Virus record (IMG/VR): IMGVR_UViG_3300033145_002427
Coordinates: 1 to 40,519 of that record
Length of the DNA stretch: 40,519 nucleotides
Origin: a virus
Direction: 5' to 3' (one strand)
This document shows, piece by piece, positions 30,601-37,361 of the stretch. Made by a program: the position numbers and the translations under genes. A model generated the notes under the pieces. The model was given only the letters and a program-made list of their open reading frames with translations. It did no database searches and was not told where the DNA came from. Position 1 is the stretch's first letter, and every line of letters starts with the position of its first letter.

Positions 30601-31211
30601 AAATGGGACAAAATAAATTAATGAAGATTAAATCTGTTGATAGTATAGCCAAAAGAATTAAAGATTTAATTACATTTCAAGGATTAAAAACAATCAGCGA
30701 TGCTGTTATTAAGAATACTTTTATGAATGGTTGGGATAGTGCAGAAAAACAATTAGATAGAAATTTTATAGTTAATCGTGAAGTAATAGATTATATACAA
30801 AATTATACCTTTAATAATATTAAAGGAATGACTGAAGAAATATCTCAAGATTTAAGACAAGAATTAGAAAGGGGAATTATGTCTGGGGAAGGAATTACAA
30901 AAATAAAAGCCAGGATAAGTAAGGTTTTTGATGTGGGAGAAAATCGTGCAGATATGATAGCACGGACAGAAACAAATAGAAGTGAAAATCAAGGAAAATT
31001 ACAAGGATTCAAAGCAAGTGGAGAAGAGTTAAATAAAAAATGGGTTGCAGCTATGGATAATAGAACAAGTGAATTATGTAAAAGATTAAATGGACAAGTA
31101 GTAGGAATTAATGAAAATTTCAAAGATAAGCAAACTAAAGGAGAATGGCCTTGTCCTCCAGCACATGTGGATTGCAGAAGTGCAGTTATTTATTTATCAA
31201 AAGAAGAATAG
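27666..31211 (+). CDS. Portal protein with intein, fused to MuF-like head morphogenesis domain
   Basis: 1,181 residues; 838 after removing the intein at residues 343-685. The N-extein is portal-like: YIPKFIYKPPFGYPRFVDLP, LRDLLEIDSGVINKL, YGRSPVQVLAETIQTLIYSI, and resumes CFGVTATELGYTEESKGMSN. After the portal core comes a region resembling a DUF2007-type alpha-beta module (EEGIHAVLPFDDGGMSVVIS), then KWWDMYHALIKQGHSKESAA. The last ~140 residues are MuF-like (MIARTETNRSENQGKL, WVAAMDNRTSELCKRLNGQ, CPPAHVDCRSAVIYL). Portal-MuF fusion in one gene is uncommon but known; internal cleavage cannot be judged. Confidence 0.83.
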   Translation: MEINFKNLFGLIKEKSVPIIDPISEQTRNAQPKAYIPKFIYKPPFGYPRFVDLPNIRRLAATPFVEMCVSTTVDELCAVEWDIVAKEGKEDSPTLEDHIKQVKNFYDNPNTNKESFEEIRRKYLRDLLEIDSGVINKLFNMKGEMVEIVARDGATFTKNPDIYGMMTDREDLIMDTEINTSKEARLMEPGWITAADAREKAAYFQYGWISGARPVPFGKKEIVWFEKNPRTDSIYGRSPVQVLAETIQTLIYSIEHNLEYFSDNEIPRGIIGLENSSAEEVKAFKDQWKENLRVKDSAGNWKKKFHHIPVTNKTPTFTRLELTNSELELLEGQKWWAKLVWACYDDKTEILTDDGFKLFKDLINEKVARVNPENLEIDFVNPVDKQEYDFDGELINYKTKSCDLMVTPEHKMLMCNRSKFYEGKVNWEEKQAKDFDEGIIPQAGNFNGEKIEKVKFGDLEIDGDDFCKFMGIWLSDGWIESSNNRVCLCASQVYPENMKFIENLLVDFGVDYKIKVSEPNALIQGKAVKINGMMNYYRFSNPELKEYLIQFGKAKEKFVPKIILNASKEQRELFLDAFMLGDGSRGCKGRNDRYGSMSKNLLDGLQEILIKNGKSATLFQNSFNGCWELTVRKNKSDKIKEKYYSRIIKENVSKQKYKGKVYDVTVPENHFLVVRRNGRVSISGNCFGVTATELGYTEESKGMSNQIVQSNIFKKRTLNPILRLEEYKHNKEIISEFEFDDIEFKFMMFDVEDETKKANLYKTQLDAGYKSINEIRLEEGLDEVEWGDKMSEQDRFDMNNQFGDENPFGSEKEDLEKESKLQSRTEKPEKEKKGLMRRKFNKSEEARKAEQLLNEEGIHAVLPFDDGGMSVVISDKDVDEAKRILDNKGLIGVKDIESKPGMGHSDKWWDMYHALIKQGHSKESAAKITNSKIKSKAMQTDNPLILKPNERMDDNRLKQSIVYLMKQNEKKIKELIEKEMGQNKLMKIKSVDSIAKRIKDLITFQGLKTISDAVIKNTFMNGWDSAEKQLDRNFIVNREVIDYIQNYTFNNIKGMTEEISQDLRQELERGIMSGEGITKIKARISKVFDVGENRADMIARTETNRSENQGKLQGFKASGEELNKKWVAAMDNRTSELCKRLNGQVVGINENFKDKQTKGEWPCPPAHVDCRSAVIYLSKEE
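28692..29720 (+). mobile_element. LAGLIDADG intein in the portal gene
   Basis: 343 residues from Cys1 (CYDDKTEILTDDGF, block A) to Asn before the +1 Cys (SGN|CFG). Block B: SCDLMVTPEHKMLM with the TxxH-type TPEH. Endonuclease motifs: FCKFMGIWLSDGWIE and ELFLDAFMLGDGSRG, both LAGLIDADG-type. Block F: KVYDVTVPENHFLVVRRNG. The penultimate residue is Gly instead of the usual His. Removing it restores a continuous portal sequence WAKLVWA-CFGVTATELG. Frame is preserved at both ends. Confidence 0.88.
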
Positions 31212-31229
31212 TTTTAAAAGAAAAAAATG

Positions 31230-31255
31230 TTTGATTGAACAACAATATTTAAATA
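31230..31255 (+). promoter_or_regulatory. Archaeal-type promoter of the protease/scaffold gene
   Basis: TTTGATTGAACAACAATA followed by TTTAAATA (31248-31255), identical over 26 bases to the portal promoter. Predicted start coincides with ATG 31277 (centre of TATA to ATG about 25 bases), indicating a leaderless mRNA and deciding the start codon against ATG 31262. Confidence 0.75.
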
Positions 31256-31276
31256 CAATATATGATTTTACTTTTT

Positions 31277-32335
31277 ATGGAAAATCCAAGTTTTATTTTT
31301 AGTTCAGGACCAATTGAATTAAAATCAGAGGGAGAAAACTTTTTTGTTGAAGGATATATATCAACTCCTGATTTAGATTTAGTTAATGATATTGTTACAA
31401 AGAATTGTTTGATGGATATGGCAGAACAAATGCGGGAGCGAACAATTAAGTTAGATATTGAACATGAAAGTTTCAGAGGAAAAACAGATCTTGAAATGCA
31501 AATTAATAAAACAATTATTCCTGCAGCAAAAATAGAAGATTTCTTAATGGATAAAAAAGGTTTGAAAGTTCGAGCAATGTTAAACAGACATGTTGGAAGA
31601 TTTAATGAAGTTAAAAATAGTATTAAAGATGGATTTTTAGATGCTTTTTCAATTGCTTTTGTGCCAGTGAAACAAACAATAGTACAAAAAAATGGACAAG
31701 AAATAAGAATGCTTGATAAGATTAATTTATTAAATGTAGCCTTTACAGGAAATCCAGTAAATACTAATGCAAGTATTGAAAATGTTTTTATGAAATCATT
31801 AGATTACTTAGAAGAAAAAGAACAATTAAAGAAACCAAAACCACAACCAGATCCACATAAAGAACCAGAAGAAGAAGATGATGAAGAAACAAAAAAGAAA
31901 AAAGGGCCAGGAGGACATAAACCAGACAAAACAGGGCCACATGGAAGAGGAGAAGGGCCAGGAAAAGGAAAAGCAGATGGTTCTGGAGTAAAAGAAGAAA
32001 AAGGGGAATTAAATAATAATCATGAAAATGATACAATTAAATTACAGGAGGTTAAAAATATGACAGAGGATAAGAAAGAAACAGAAGAGTCTCAAGTTGA
32101 ACCTGAAAAAGAAGAAGTAAAAGAGGAAGTAAAAGAAGAAGTAAGTGAAGTAGTGAAAGAAGAACCAAATGCTGAGGTGAAATCTTTGGGAGAAGAAGTT
32201 GCTAATTTGAAAGAGGAAGTAGCTGATTTAAAAGCAAAGATGAAATTACCTATCAAAAAGGGGATTCAATCAATTGAAGATAAATCTAAAGACTTTGAAA
32301 ACAAATCTTTAAATCCTTTGGATGTTATAGCTTAA
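31277..32335 (+). CDS. Prohead protease with C-terminal scaffold
   Basis: 352 residues from ATG 31277 (leaderless; ATG 31262 would lie before the predicted transcript start). Residues ~1-170 are an HK97-type prohead protease: VEGYISTPDLDLVNDIV, KLDIEHESFRGK (catalytic His), GFLDAFSIAFVPV (catalytic Ser) and NVAFTGNPVN. From ~185 on it is a charged, low-complexity region (KPKPQPDPHKEPEEEDDEE, GPGGHKPDKTG) and then a Glu/Lys coiled coil (EEVANLKEEVADLKAKMKL) typical of scaffolds. It directly precedes the capsid gene. It would process the head and be degraded or released during maturation. Confidence 0.83.
   Translation: MENPSFIFSSGPIELKSEGENFFVEGYISTPDLDLVNDIVTKNCLMDMAEQMRERTIKLDIEHESFRGKTDLEMQINKTIIPAAKIEDFLMDKKGLKVRAMLNRHVGRFNEVKNSIKDGFLDAFSIAFVPVKQTIVQKNGQEIRMLDKINLLNVAFTGNPVNTNASIENVFMKSLDYLEEKEQLKKPKPQPDPHKEPEEEDDEETKKKKGPGGHKPDKTGPHGRGEGPGKGKADGSGVKEEKGELNNNHENDTIKLQEVKNMTEDKKETEESQVEPEKEEVKEEVKEEVSEVVKEEPNAEVKSLGEEVANLKEEVADLKAKMKLPIKKGIQSIEDKSKDFENKSLNPLDVIA
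32060..32335 (+). CDS. Nested scaffold protein from an internal start
   Basis: In the same frame as the protease gene, ATG 32060 is preceded by AGGAGGT (32046-32052) with 7-base spacing, the best SD of the region. The 91-residue product (MTEDKKETEESQVEPEKEEV to the shared stop) is just the coiled-coil scaffold part. Such nested scaffolds are known, for example lambda C/Nu3. Confidence 0.7.
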   Translation: MTEDKKETEESQVEPEKEEVKEEVKEEVSEVVKEEPNAEVKSLGEEVANLKEEVADLKAKMKLPIKKGIQSIEDKSKDFENKSLNPLDVIA

Positions 32336-32336
32336 G

Positions 32337-33473
32337 ATGAAAAATAATATGAGCGTAGGATTCACTGGAACAGGAAGTGTAGGAAGTGTTAATTACAAGG
32401 GTTCTTATGAACATTCTTTCGGAGCTTTAAGAGATAATACAAGATATGTTGATGCATGGAATAAGATTGATTTTAGGAATGAATTGAAGAGTAGAATGTC
32501 AATTGGAATGAAAGCATTGGAAACAGAAACAGGTGGAGCAGGAACAGCAGGTTATGCAATGATTCCTATTTATGTAGATCCAAGAATTGTTGATGTTACA
32601 CGAAAGTTCACACCATTAGTTGATTTAATTCCAAGAGTTACAAACCAAGGAATGACAGCAGATTACAATAAGATAACTGCAAAAGGTGGAGGATATGTAG
32701 CAGCAGAAGATGCAGCATTACCAGAAACAACAGATACCTATGATAGAGCAAGTACAGGTATTAAATTTTTGTATGCAGTAGGAAGAGTCACAGGACAAAT
32801 GCAAGCAGCAATGCCAAGCTATATTCTTGAAGGTTTCCAACCAACAGGAAATGGTTTAGGAGCAGGCAGTCCATTCAGTCCATCAGGAGTTCCAAATGCA
32901 AAACAATTAGAAGTTGTTATGAAAGCAAGAGAGATGAGAGAATTGGAAGAGGATTTAATAGTGAATGGGTCAACAAGTAGTGATTCAAATGAATTTAATG
33001 GAATTGTAACACTTCAAAGTACAACAAATGTAGTTGATCTTGACGGGGCAGCATTAACATGGGATGACATTGAAACAGCAGTTAGATATGCTTTTGACGA
33101 TGGTGGAAGGCCAAAGTTGGCAGTAGCATCAAGTGCAGTTTTACAAGATATTCGGAAGATTATAATTGATACATTTAGATACAATCCAAGTGATATTACA
33201 GGAAGTTTACCATTTGGAGTAAGTGCAGCAATTGTATTGCAGACATTAGTAGGACCAATACCAGTAATTCCAAGTATGTATTTGTCAAACACGTCAGGTG
33301 CAAAGCAAATCTATTTCCTAGATACAGATTACATTGAGATGAGGGTTTTACAAGATATGACTTATGAAGATTTAGCAAAAACTAATGATTCACAAAAATT
33401 CATGTTAAAGATATATGAATGTCTTATTATGAGAAACACTGCTTTCAATAGCTTTATAGACGACATACAATAA
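32337..33473 (+). CDS. Major capsid protein, HK97 fold
   Basis: 378 residues, two bases after the protease/scaffold stop. Features of the phage capsid family: AGYAMIPIYVDPRIVDVTRK, FTPLVDLIPRVTNQG (N-arm to E-loop transition), KAREMRELEEDLIVNGSTSS (spine helix), a P-domain with FNGIVTLQSTTN and TWDDIETAVRYAFDDGGRP, A-domain ending LVGPIPVIPSMYLS, and a late TDYIEMRVLQDMTYEDLAK. The N-terminal ~55 residues may be removed by the protease. Followed by a T-rich terminator. Confidence 0.85.
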   Translation: MKNNMSVGFTGTGSVGSVNYKGSYEHSFGALRDNTRYVDAWNKIDFRNELKSRMSIGMKALETETGGAGTAGYAMIPIYVDPRIVDVTRKFTPLVDLIPRVTNQGMTADYNKITAKGGGYVAAEDAALPETTDTYDRASTGIKFLYAVGRVTGQMQAAMPSYILEGFQPTGNGLGAGSPFSPSGVPNAKQLEVVMKAREMRELEEDLIVNGSTSSDSNEFNGIVTLQSTTNVVDLDGAALTWDDIETAVRYAFDDGGRPKLAVASSAVLQDIRKIIIDTFRYNPSDITGSLPFGVSAAIVLQTLVGPIPVIPSMYLSNTSGAKQIYFLDTDYIEMRVLQDMTYEDLAKTNDSQKFMLKIYECLIMRNTAFNSFIDDIQ

Positions 33474-33535
33474 ATCGTTTTTTTTTGTTTTTTTAGATTT
33501 AATTTTATTTTTTATTTTTTATAAAAAAAACAACC
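33474..33535 (+). terminator. T-rich terminator after the capsid gene
   Basis: CGTTTTTTTTTGTTTTTTTA and further T-tracts (ATTTTATTTTTTATTTTTTA) on the + strand, without a hairpin. This is the typical form of archaeal intrinsic termination. A new SD (AGAGGAGGT) follows. Confidence 0.75.
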
Positions 33536-33561
33536 AATTAAATTAGAGGAGGTATAAAAAT

Positions 33562-33819
33562 ATGACAACTCAAGAAATAAGTGCAACAAGTGTGACTGGA
33601 ATAACACCACAACTAGGTGGGACTGTAGCAGTTTTAACTTATACAAAGGTTAATGCAGGAGATACTATTGAAATTGGAGGAGATCTTCCAATTAGTACAA
33701 TACATTATATAACAGCAAGATTAGATACAGGAGCAGATGATCCTTGTTCATGGAGTGGAACAACTGTAACATTGACAGCAGGAACAGGAGCTGGAAGAAT
33801 ATTGATTGTTGGAATTTAA
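33562..33819 (+). CDS. Small beta-rich head protein (decoration-like)
   Basis: 85 residues with strong SD AGAGGAGGT. Thr/Gly-rich, all-beta: TTQEISATSVTGITPQLGGT, DTIEIGGDLPISTIHYITAR, TVTLTAGTGAGRILIVGI. Position right after the capsid gene and composition suggest a capsid decoration or stabilising protein. The high expression implied by the terminator-SD setting fits a structural protein. Family not recognised. Confidence 0.55.
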   Translation: MTTQEISATSVTGITPQLGGTVAVLTYTKVNAGDTIEIGGDLPISTIHYITARLDTGADDPCSWSGTTVTLTAGTGAGRILIVGI

Positions 33820-33820
33820 G

Positions 33821-34615
33821 ATGGCATTATCAAAAGGACTTAGAAGTAATAAAGGACCATCATCACCACCATATAGTAATGGACCATATGAATGGGACCA
33901 AGGAGTAATAATGCAAAAGCCATTAGTTGATAGTTACAAGAGATATACTTTAGAAGAACATTTTGAACATACACCTGGAATAAATGCAGATTTAGCAGAG
34001 ACAGCAGAAGCAACAAGAGTTCCTAGAAATAAGAATTTTGAAGTTAGTGGAACTAATGGTACAAGTGCATTAGCTACATTTTCAGCTACAACAGGAGGAA
34101 TAACAATAACCACTGCAACAGCAGAAAATGACCAGATGATTATAGGCCCACATACAGATACTAAGCAAACAGCTTGGTATGGAATTAAATGGGGAACTGA
34201 AAATCAGGTTATTTGGGAAGCAGTTATAAGAACAGGAGCAAGTATAGCAGCTTTAACAATTTGGGCAGGATTAAAACTTACAAGTACAAGTGTAGTTGCA
34301 ACAGATGATGATGCAGCATATTTTCGATTTGATACAAATGTAGCAAATTGGGAAGCAACAACATCAATTGCAGGAACAGATGTAGAACATGACACTGGAA
34401 TAGCTTTAGCAATAAATACAAGTTATTATTTTAGGATTGAAATTGATTCAGATAGAAAGGCACACTTTTTTATAAATAATAAAGAAGTATATCTATCAAC
34501 AGCTTTAACAAATGATAAAGATTTAATTCCATACATTGGTGTTCATACAAATGCATCAGCAGCAAAAGCAATTACAGTTATTAAGGAAAAGATTTCAAGG
34601 ATTATTTTTGAATAA
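33821..34615 (+). CDS. Virion structural protein with concanavalin-like domain
   Basis: 264 residues from ATG 33821, one base after the previous stop. N-terminal ~70 residues are extended (RSNKGPSSPPYSNGPYEWDQ). The remainder is a jelly-roll: TETAEATRVPRNKNFEV-like entry, WYGIKWGTENQVIWEAVIRT, AALTIWAGLKLTST, YYFRIEIDSDRKAHFFINNK, matching phage capsid or fibre proteins with a LamG/concanavalin fold (head spike-like). Likely a head surface protein. Confidence 0.62.
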   Translation: MALSKGLRSNKGPSSPPYSNGPYEWDQGVIMQKPLVDSYKRYTLEEHFEHTPGINADLAETAEATRVPRNKNFEVSGTNGTSALATFSATTGGITITTATAENDQMIIGPHTDTKQTAWYGIKWGTENQVIWEAVIRTGASIAALTIWAGLKLTSTSVVATDDDAAYFRFDTNVANWEATTSIAGTDVEHDTGIALAINTSYYFRIEIDSDRKAHFFINNKEVYLSTALTNDKDLIPYIGVHTNASAAKAITVIKEKISRIIFE

Positions 34616-34628
34616 ATTTTAATTTAAA

Positions 34629-34823
34629 ATGAAATTTAAAAATAATGGAAAAGTTCTTAAAGTAAGAATCCCTGAAGAAAGTGGATATAGATGGATTACA
34701 GTGAAGCATGGTGAAATTGTAGATATTTCCAAAGAAATTGGATTAATTAATAAATTTGAAGAAGTTAAACAGGAAAAATTAGTTAAAGTTAAAAAATCTA
34801 AGAAATATCATAAAAGAAAATAA
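34629..34823 (+). CDS. Small head accessory protein, short paralogue
   Basis: 64 residues. MKFKNNGKVLKVRIPEESGY then RWITVKHGEIVDI is clearly related to the first ~45 residues of the 35296 protein. It ends in a Lys-rich tail (VKVKKSKKYHKRK) instead of a helix-hairpin-helix. Followed by a terminator. Confidence 0.62.
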   Translation: MKFKNNGKVLKVRIPEESGYRWITVKHGEIVDISKEIGLINKFEEVKQEKLVKVKKSKKYHKRK

Positions 34824-34876
34824 TTTATTTTTTATTTTTTGTCTTTTTTTGATTTTTAGAAAAAAAGGCAGTCTTC
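34824..34876 (+). terminator. T-rich terminator and UUCG hairpin
   Basis: TTTATTTTTTATTTTTTGTC and further T-runs, then GGC-AGTC-TTCG-GACT, a small hairpin with a UUCG tetraloop upstream of the next SD. The T-tracts suggest archaeal termination; the tetraloop hairpin may protect the 5' end of the next mRNA. Confidence 0.65.
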
Positions 34877-34909
34877 GGACTTAAAATAATTAAATTAGGA
34901 GAAAAAAGA

Positions 34910-35296
34910 ATGGGAAACATAAGAAAGTACAAAATATCAAGTGGTTCAATAGCTGCAGATGGAAGTGCAATAGCTTATAGTGTACCTATAAGAGGCAAAA
35001 TACTAGCAGTCGGAGTGGGCTACCCAGCACATACTTGTACAGTAGATCTTGATTCACAAGGAGAAGCAACAGACCAAAAAATTTTGGATTTAGCTGCTGC
35101 AAGCACAGATGCAACTTATTATCCAAGGACACCAGTGCATACTTATACTGGAACAGCAGTTGATTTAAGTGATACAGAAGGTGGAAATAATGCACAATAT
35201 GAATCTTTTGTGGTTTATGGAAGGATAAAGTTAACAATTGCATCAGGAACAGCTGCAGAAAGTGTATCAGTATACATAATGGTTGAGGAGGACTAA
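34910..35296 (+). CDS. Beta-rich structural protein (decoration-like)
   Basis: 128 residues, SD TTAGGAG. Ala/Thr/Gly-rich beta protein: YKISSGSIAADGSAIAYSVP, IRGKILAVGVGYPAHTCTVD, RIKLTIASGTAAESVSVYIM. Similar in style to the 33562 protein, suggesting a second head decoration or fibre component. Overlaps the next gene by one base (AATG). Not formally assigned. Confidence 0.55.
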   Translation: MGNIRKYKISSGSIAADGSAIAYSVPIRGKILAVGVGYPAHTCTVDLDSQGEATDQKILDLAAASTDATYYPRTPVHTYTGTAVDLSDTEGGNNAQYESFVVYGRIKLTIASGTAAESVSVYIMVEED

Positions 35297-35682
35297 TGAA
35301 ATTCAGAAATAATGGAGAAGCTGTTCAAGTTAGAATGAGCCAAGGGGAAGGATATGAATGGATACTTTTAAGAAAAGGAGAAACAATCGAATTGCCAAGA
35401 TTAGTTGGAAAGGCATATAAATTTGAAGAAATAAAGGTTACTGAAGGAAATATAGGCAAGATAAAAGTAGAAACAAAACAAATAGAAGATTTTTCAAAAA
35501 TAGAAGTGCCTGAATTTGAAAAGGAATTAACAAAGATAAAAGGAATTGGAGTTAAGACTGCTTGGGACATAACAAAAGTATTTCCAACAGAACAAGCTTT
35601 GAGAATTGCTATTTTAAACGGAGAAGAAATGCCATTTCGTGATGATGTGGAAGCAAAATTAAGGAGGAAATATGACAAATAG
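35296..35682 (+). CDS. Head accessory protein with helix-hairpin-helix
   Basis: 128 residues. The N-terminus MKFRNNGEAVQVRMSQGEGY, EWILLRKGETIEL is paralogous to the 34629 protein. The C-terminus has KELTKIKGIGVKTAWDITKV, a helix-hairpin-helix (KGIGVKTA) that usually binds DNA backbone, and a helical end. Could link the capsid vertex or neck with DNA. Overlaps the next gene by 11 bases. Confidence 0.6.
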   Translation: MKFRNNGEAVQVRMSQGEGYEWILLRKGETIELPRLVGKAYKFEEIKVTEGNIGKIKVETKQIEDFSKIEVPEFEKELTKIKGIGVKTAWDITKVFPTEQALRIAILNGEEMPFRDDVEAKLRRKYDK

Positions 35683-35863
35683 TATTTTATCTAGGGAAAA
35701 TCGTGTAATGATTAATGAAATAAAAGAAGATATAAAAGAAATTAAGGTTAATATGGTTAATATTTCAAATCATTATTCTAAAAGATTGCCTGGATGGGTA
35801 ACCATAGTAATAACAGTTTTAGGAGCAACAGTCACTGGATTGATTGTTGCAGGAGTTAAATAA
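35672..35863 (+). CDS. Small single-span membrane protein (XhlA-like)
   Basis: 63 residues; SD AAGGAGG upstream. A soluble coiled-coil part (VMINEIKEDIKEIKVNMVNI) is followed by a C-terminal transmembrane helix (GWVTIVITVLGATVTGLIVA). This layout recalls hemolysin XhlA-type phage lysis proteins, which have the same order. Placement within the head module is unusual for a lysis gene. Function uncertain. Confidence 0.52.
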   Translation: MTNSILSRENRVMINEIKEDIKEIKVNMVNISNHYSKRLPGWVTIVITVLGATVTGLIVAGVK

Positions 35864-35900
35864 TGGCAGATTTTTTAAACTTGGGAGGTGTAGAATAAAT

Positions 35901-36521
35901 ATGGTATGGAATAAAGGAAAGAAATTATCAAAAGAACATAAAGAAAATTTAAGCAAAGCTCGTAAAGAATTTTATAAAAATAATCCTCATCCAAGAGGGA
36001 TGTTAGGGAAGACAAATAAATGGGGAAATCATTCTGAAGAAACTAAAAGATTAATTGGGAAAAAAAGTAAAGGAAGAAAATATCCAAATAGAAAAAGACC
36101 TCCAGCAATGACTCAAGAGCAAAGAATAAAAATTAGTAGGGCATTAAAGGGGAGAAAGAATCCAAATAAAGCGAGAATTGGAAAAAAGAATGGATTTTGG
36201 AAAGGTGGAATATCTTTTGAACCTTATGATGAACAATTTAATAACAAATTCAAACGAGTAATTAGAAAAAGGGATAATCATATTTGTATGATGTGTGGGA
36301 TTCATAGAGAAAAATTAAATAGGGCATTGGATATTCATCATATTAATTATAATAAATTAATTTCAATTCCTCAAAATTGTGTAAGTTTATGTCATTCCTG
36401 TCATGCTAAAACTGGTTGGAATAGAAAATATTGGATTAAATTTTTTCAAGGAATATTATCAGAAAAATATGGTTATAAATATTCTGAAAATAAAGATATA
36501 ATATTGGAGGTTGAAAAATGA
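35901..36521 (+). CDS. NUMOD3/HNH homing endonuclease before the connector gene
   Basis: 206 residues from ATG 35901 with SD GGGAGGTG; an upstream ATG at 35844 lies in the previous gene. NUMOD3 repeats: LSKEHKENLSKARKEFY, SEETKRLIGKKSKGRKYPN, TQEQRIKISRALKGRKNPN, then KKNGFWKGGIS. HNH domain: KRDNHICMMCGIH, ALDIHHINYNK, NCVSLCHSCHAKT, ending KYWIKFFQG. Second of this type in the genome. It overlaps the connector gene by four bases, so it did not disrupt coupling. Confidence 0.82.
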   Translation: MVWNKGKKLSKEHKENLSKARKEFYKNNPHPRGMLGKTNKWGNHSEETKRLIGKKSKGRKYPNRKRPPAMTQEQRIKISRALKGRKNPNKARIGKKNGFWKGGISFEPYDEQFNNKFKRVIRKRDNHICMMCGIHREKLNRALDIHHINYNKLISIPQNCVSLCHSCHAKTGWNRKYWIKFFQGILSEKYGYKYSENKDIILEVEK

Positions 36522-37360
36522 GATATGTAAATGTTGAATCTGTTCGTCGTACTGCAGGGATTTCAAGCAGTGAAATTAATGATGCGGATGTAGAAAGTAT
36601 AATTAATGAAGTTGAATATCAGATTGAAAGATTTTTTAATACAAAATTTACACCAACAGAAAGAATAGAAATTCTTGATGGAAATGGAACTACAAGATTA
36701 ATGTTAGATCATAATCCTTTATTGGCAGTAAGGGAATTAACAATAGATGGAGATGAAGAGGATCCTGCATATATACATACTTACAAAGAAAGTGGAAAAA
36801 TAGTTTTAGATTCAACTAAAGCCTTAACAAATAGTTTATTTAGAGAGGGGGATAAAAAGATTAGAATAAAATATATTTATGGATTGGTTGAAGAAAGTAC
36901 AACAAGTTCAACAACAACTGCTGATGAGATTGCAGGAACAGATGTAAGTATTGATTTAGGATCAATTACAGGATTTTCAGATGAAGATTGGGTTGAAATT
37001 TATGGAATGGATGGAAATAAAGAAGTTGCACAAATTAATGCAACTCCAGGAGCAGGAGCAATTGTAGTTGATAAATTAGTTCAAACACATGAATCAGGAA
37101 GTATAGTAGTTAAATTAGAAATAAATCCAATTTTTAAGAAATTAATGAATTATGCTTGTGCAATTTCAATGGTTGCAAGAATTGTAGGACAATCTTATAC
37201 AGACATAGTTGGTTATGGATTAGGAGAAATGCATGTTCAAAAGGGTGAACCTTATACTCAATGGCGTGAAACTGCAACACAATTAATTCGAGAGAGAGAT
37301 AGATTAATGGGAACTGCAAAGGTTCAAGGAGTATTAAAACCAAGACCGTATATAGCTTAA
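36518..37360 (+). CDS. Head-tail connector (gp6/gp15-like adaptor)
   Basis: 280 residues, ATGA-coupled to the HNH gene and with TTGGAGGT. Helical N-terminus (VESVRRTAGISSSEINDADV, ESIINEVEYQIERFF) as in adaptor proteins, then a beta region (RIEILDGNGTTRLMLDHNPL, LTIDG, KIRIKYIYGL), an inserted beta domain at ~130-200 (DVSIDLGSITGFSDEDWVEI), and a return to helices (KLMNYACAISMVARIVG, TATQLIRERDRLM). The family binds the portal. The inserted domain makes it longer than the usual 100-200 residues. Confidence 0.68.
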   Translation: MRYVNVESVRRTAGISSSEINDADVESIINEVEYQIERFFNTKFTPTERIEILDGNGTTRLMLDHNPLLAVRELTIDGDEEDPAYIHTYKESGKIVLDSTKALTNSLFREGDKKIRIKYIYGLVEESTTSSTTTADEIAGTDVSIDLGSITGFSDEDWVEIYGMDGNKEVAQINATPGAGAIVVDKLVQTHESGSIVVKLEINPIFKKLMNYACAISMVARIVGQSYTDIVGYGLGEMHVQKGEPYTQWRETATQLIRERDRLMGTAKVQGVLKPRPYIA

Positions 37361-37361
37361 A

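Noticed and set aside
31788-32036. Leucine-rich - strand frame opposite the scaffold region
   Set aside because: It is the complement of Glu/Lys-rich codons in the protease-scaffold gene and has no independent start signal.
35863-35898. Eleven-codon frame MADFLNLGGVE as an independent gene
   Set aside because: Too short to support alone; mentioned only as a possible relic next to the HNH gene.
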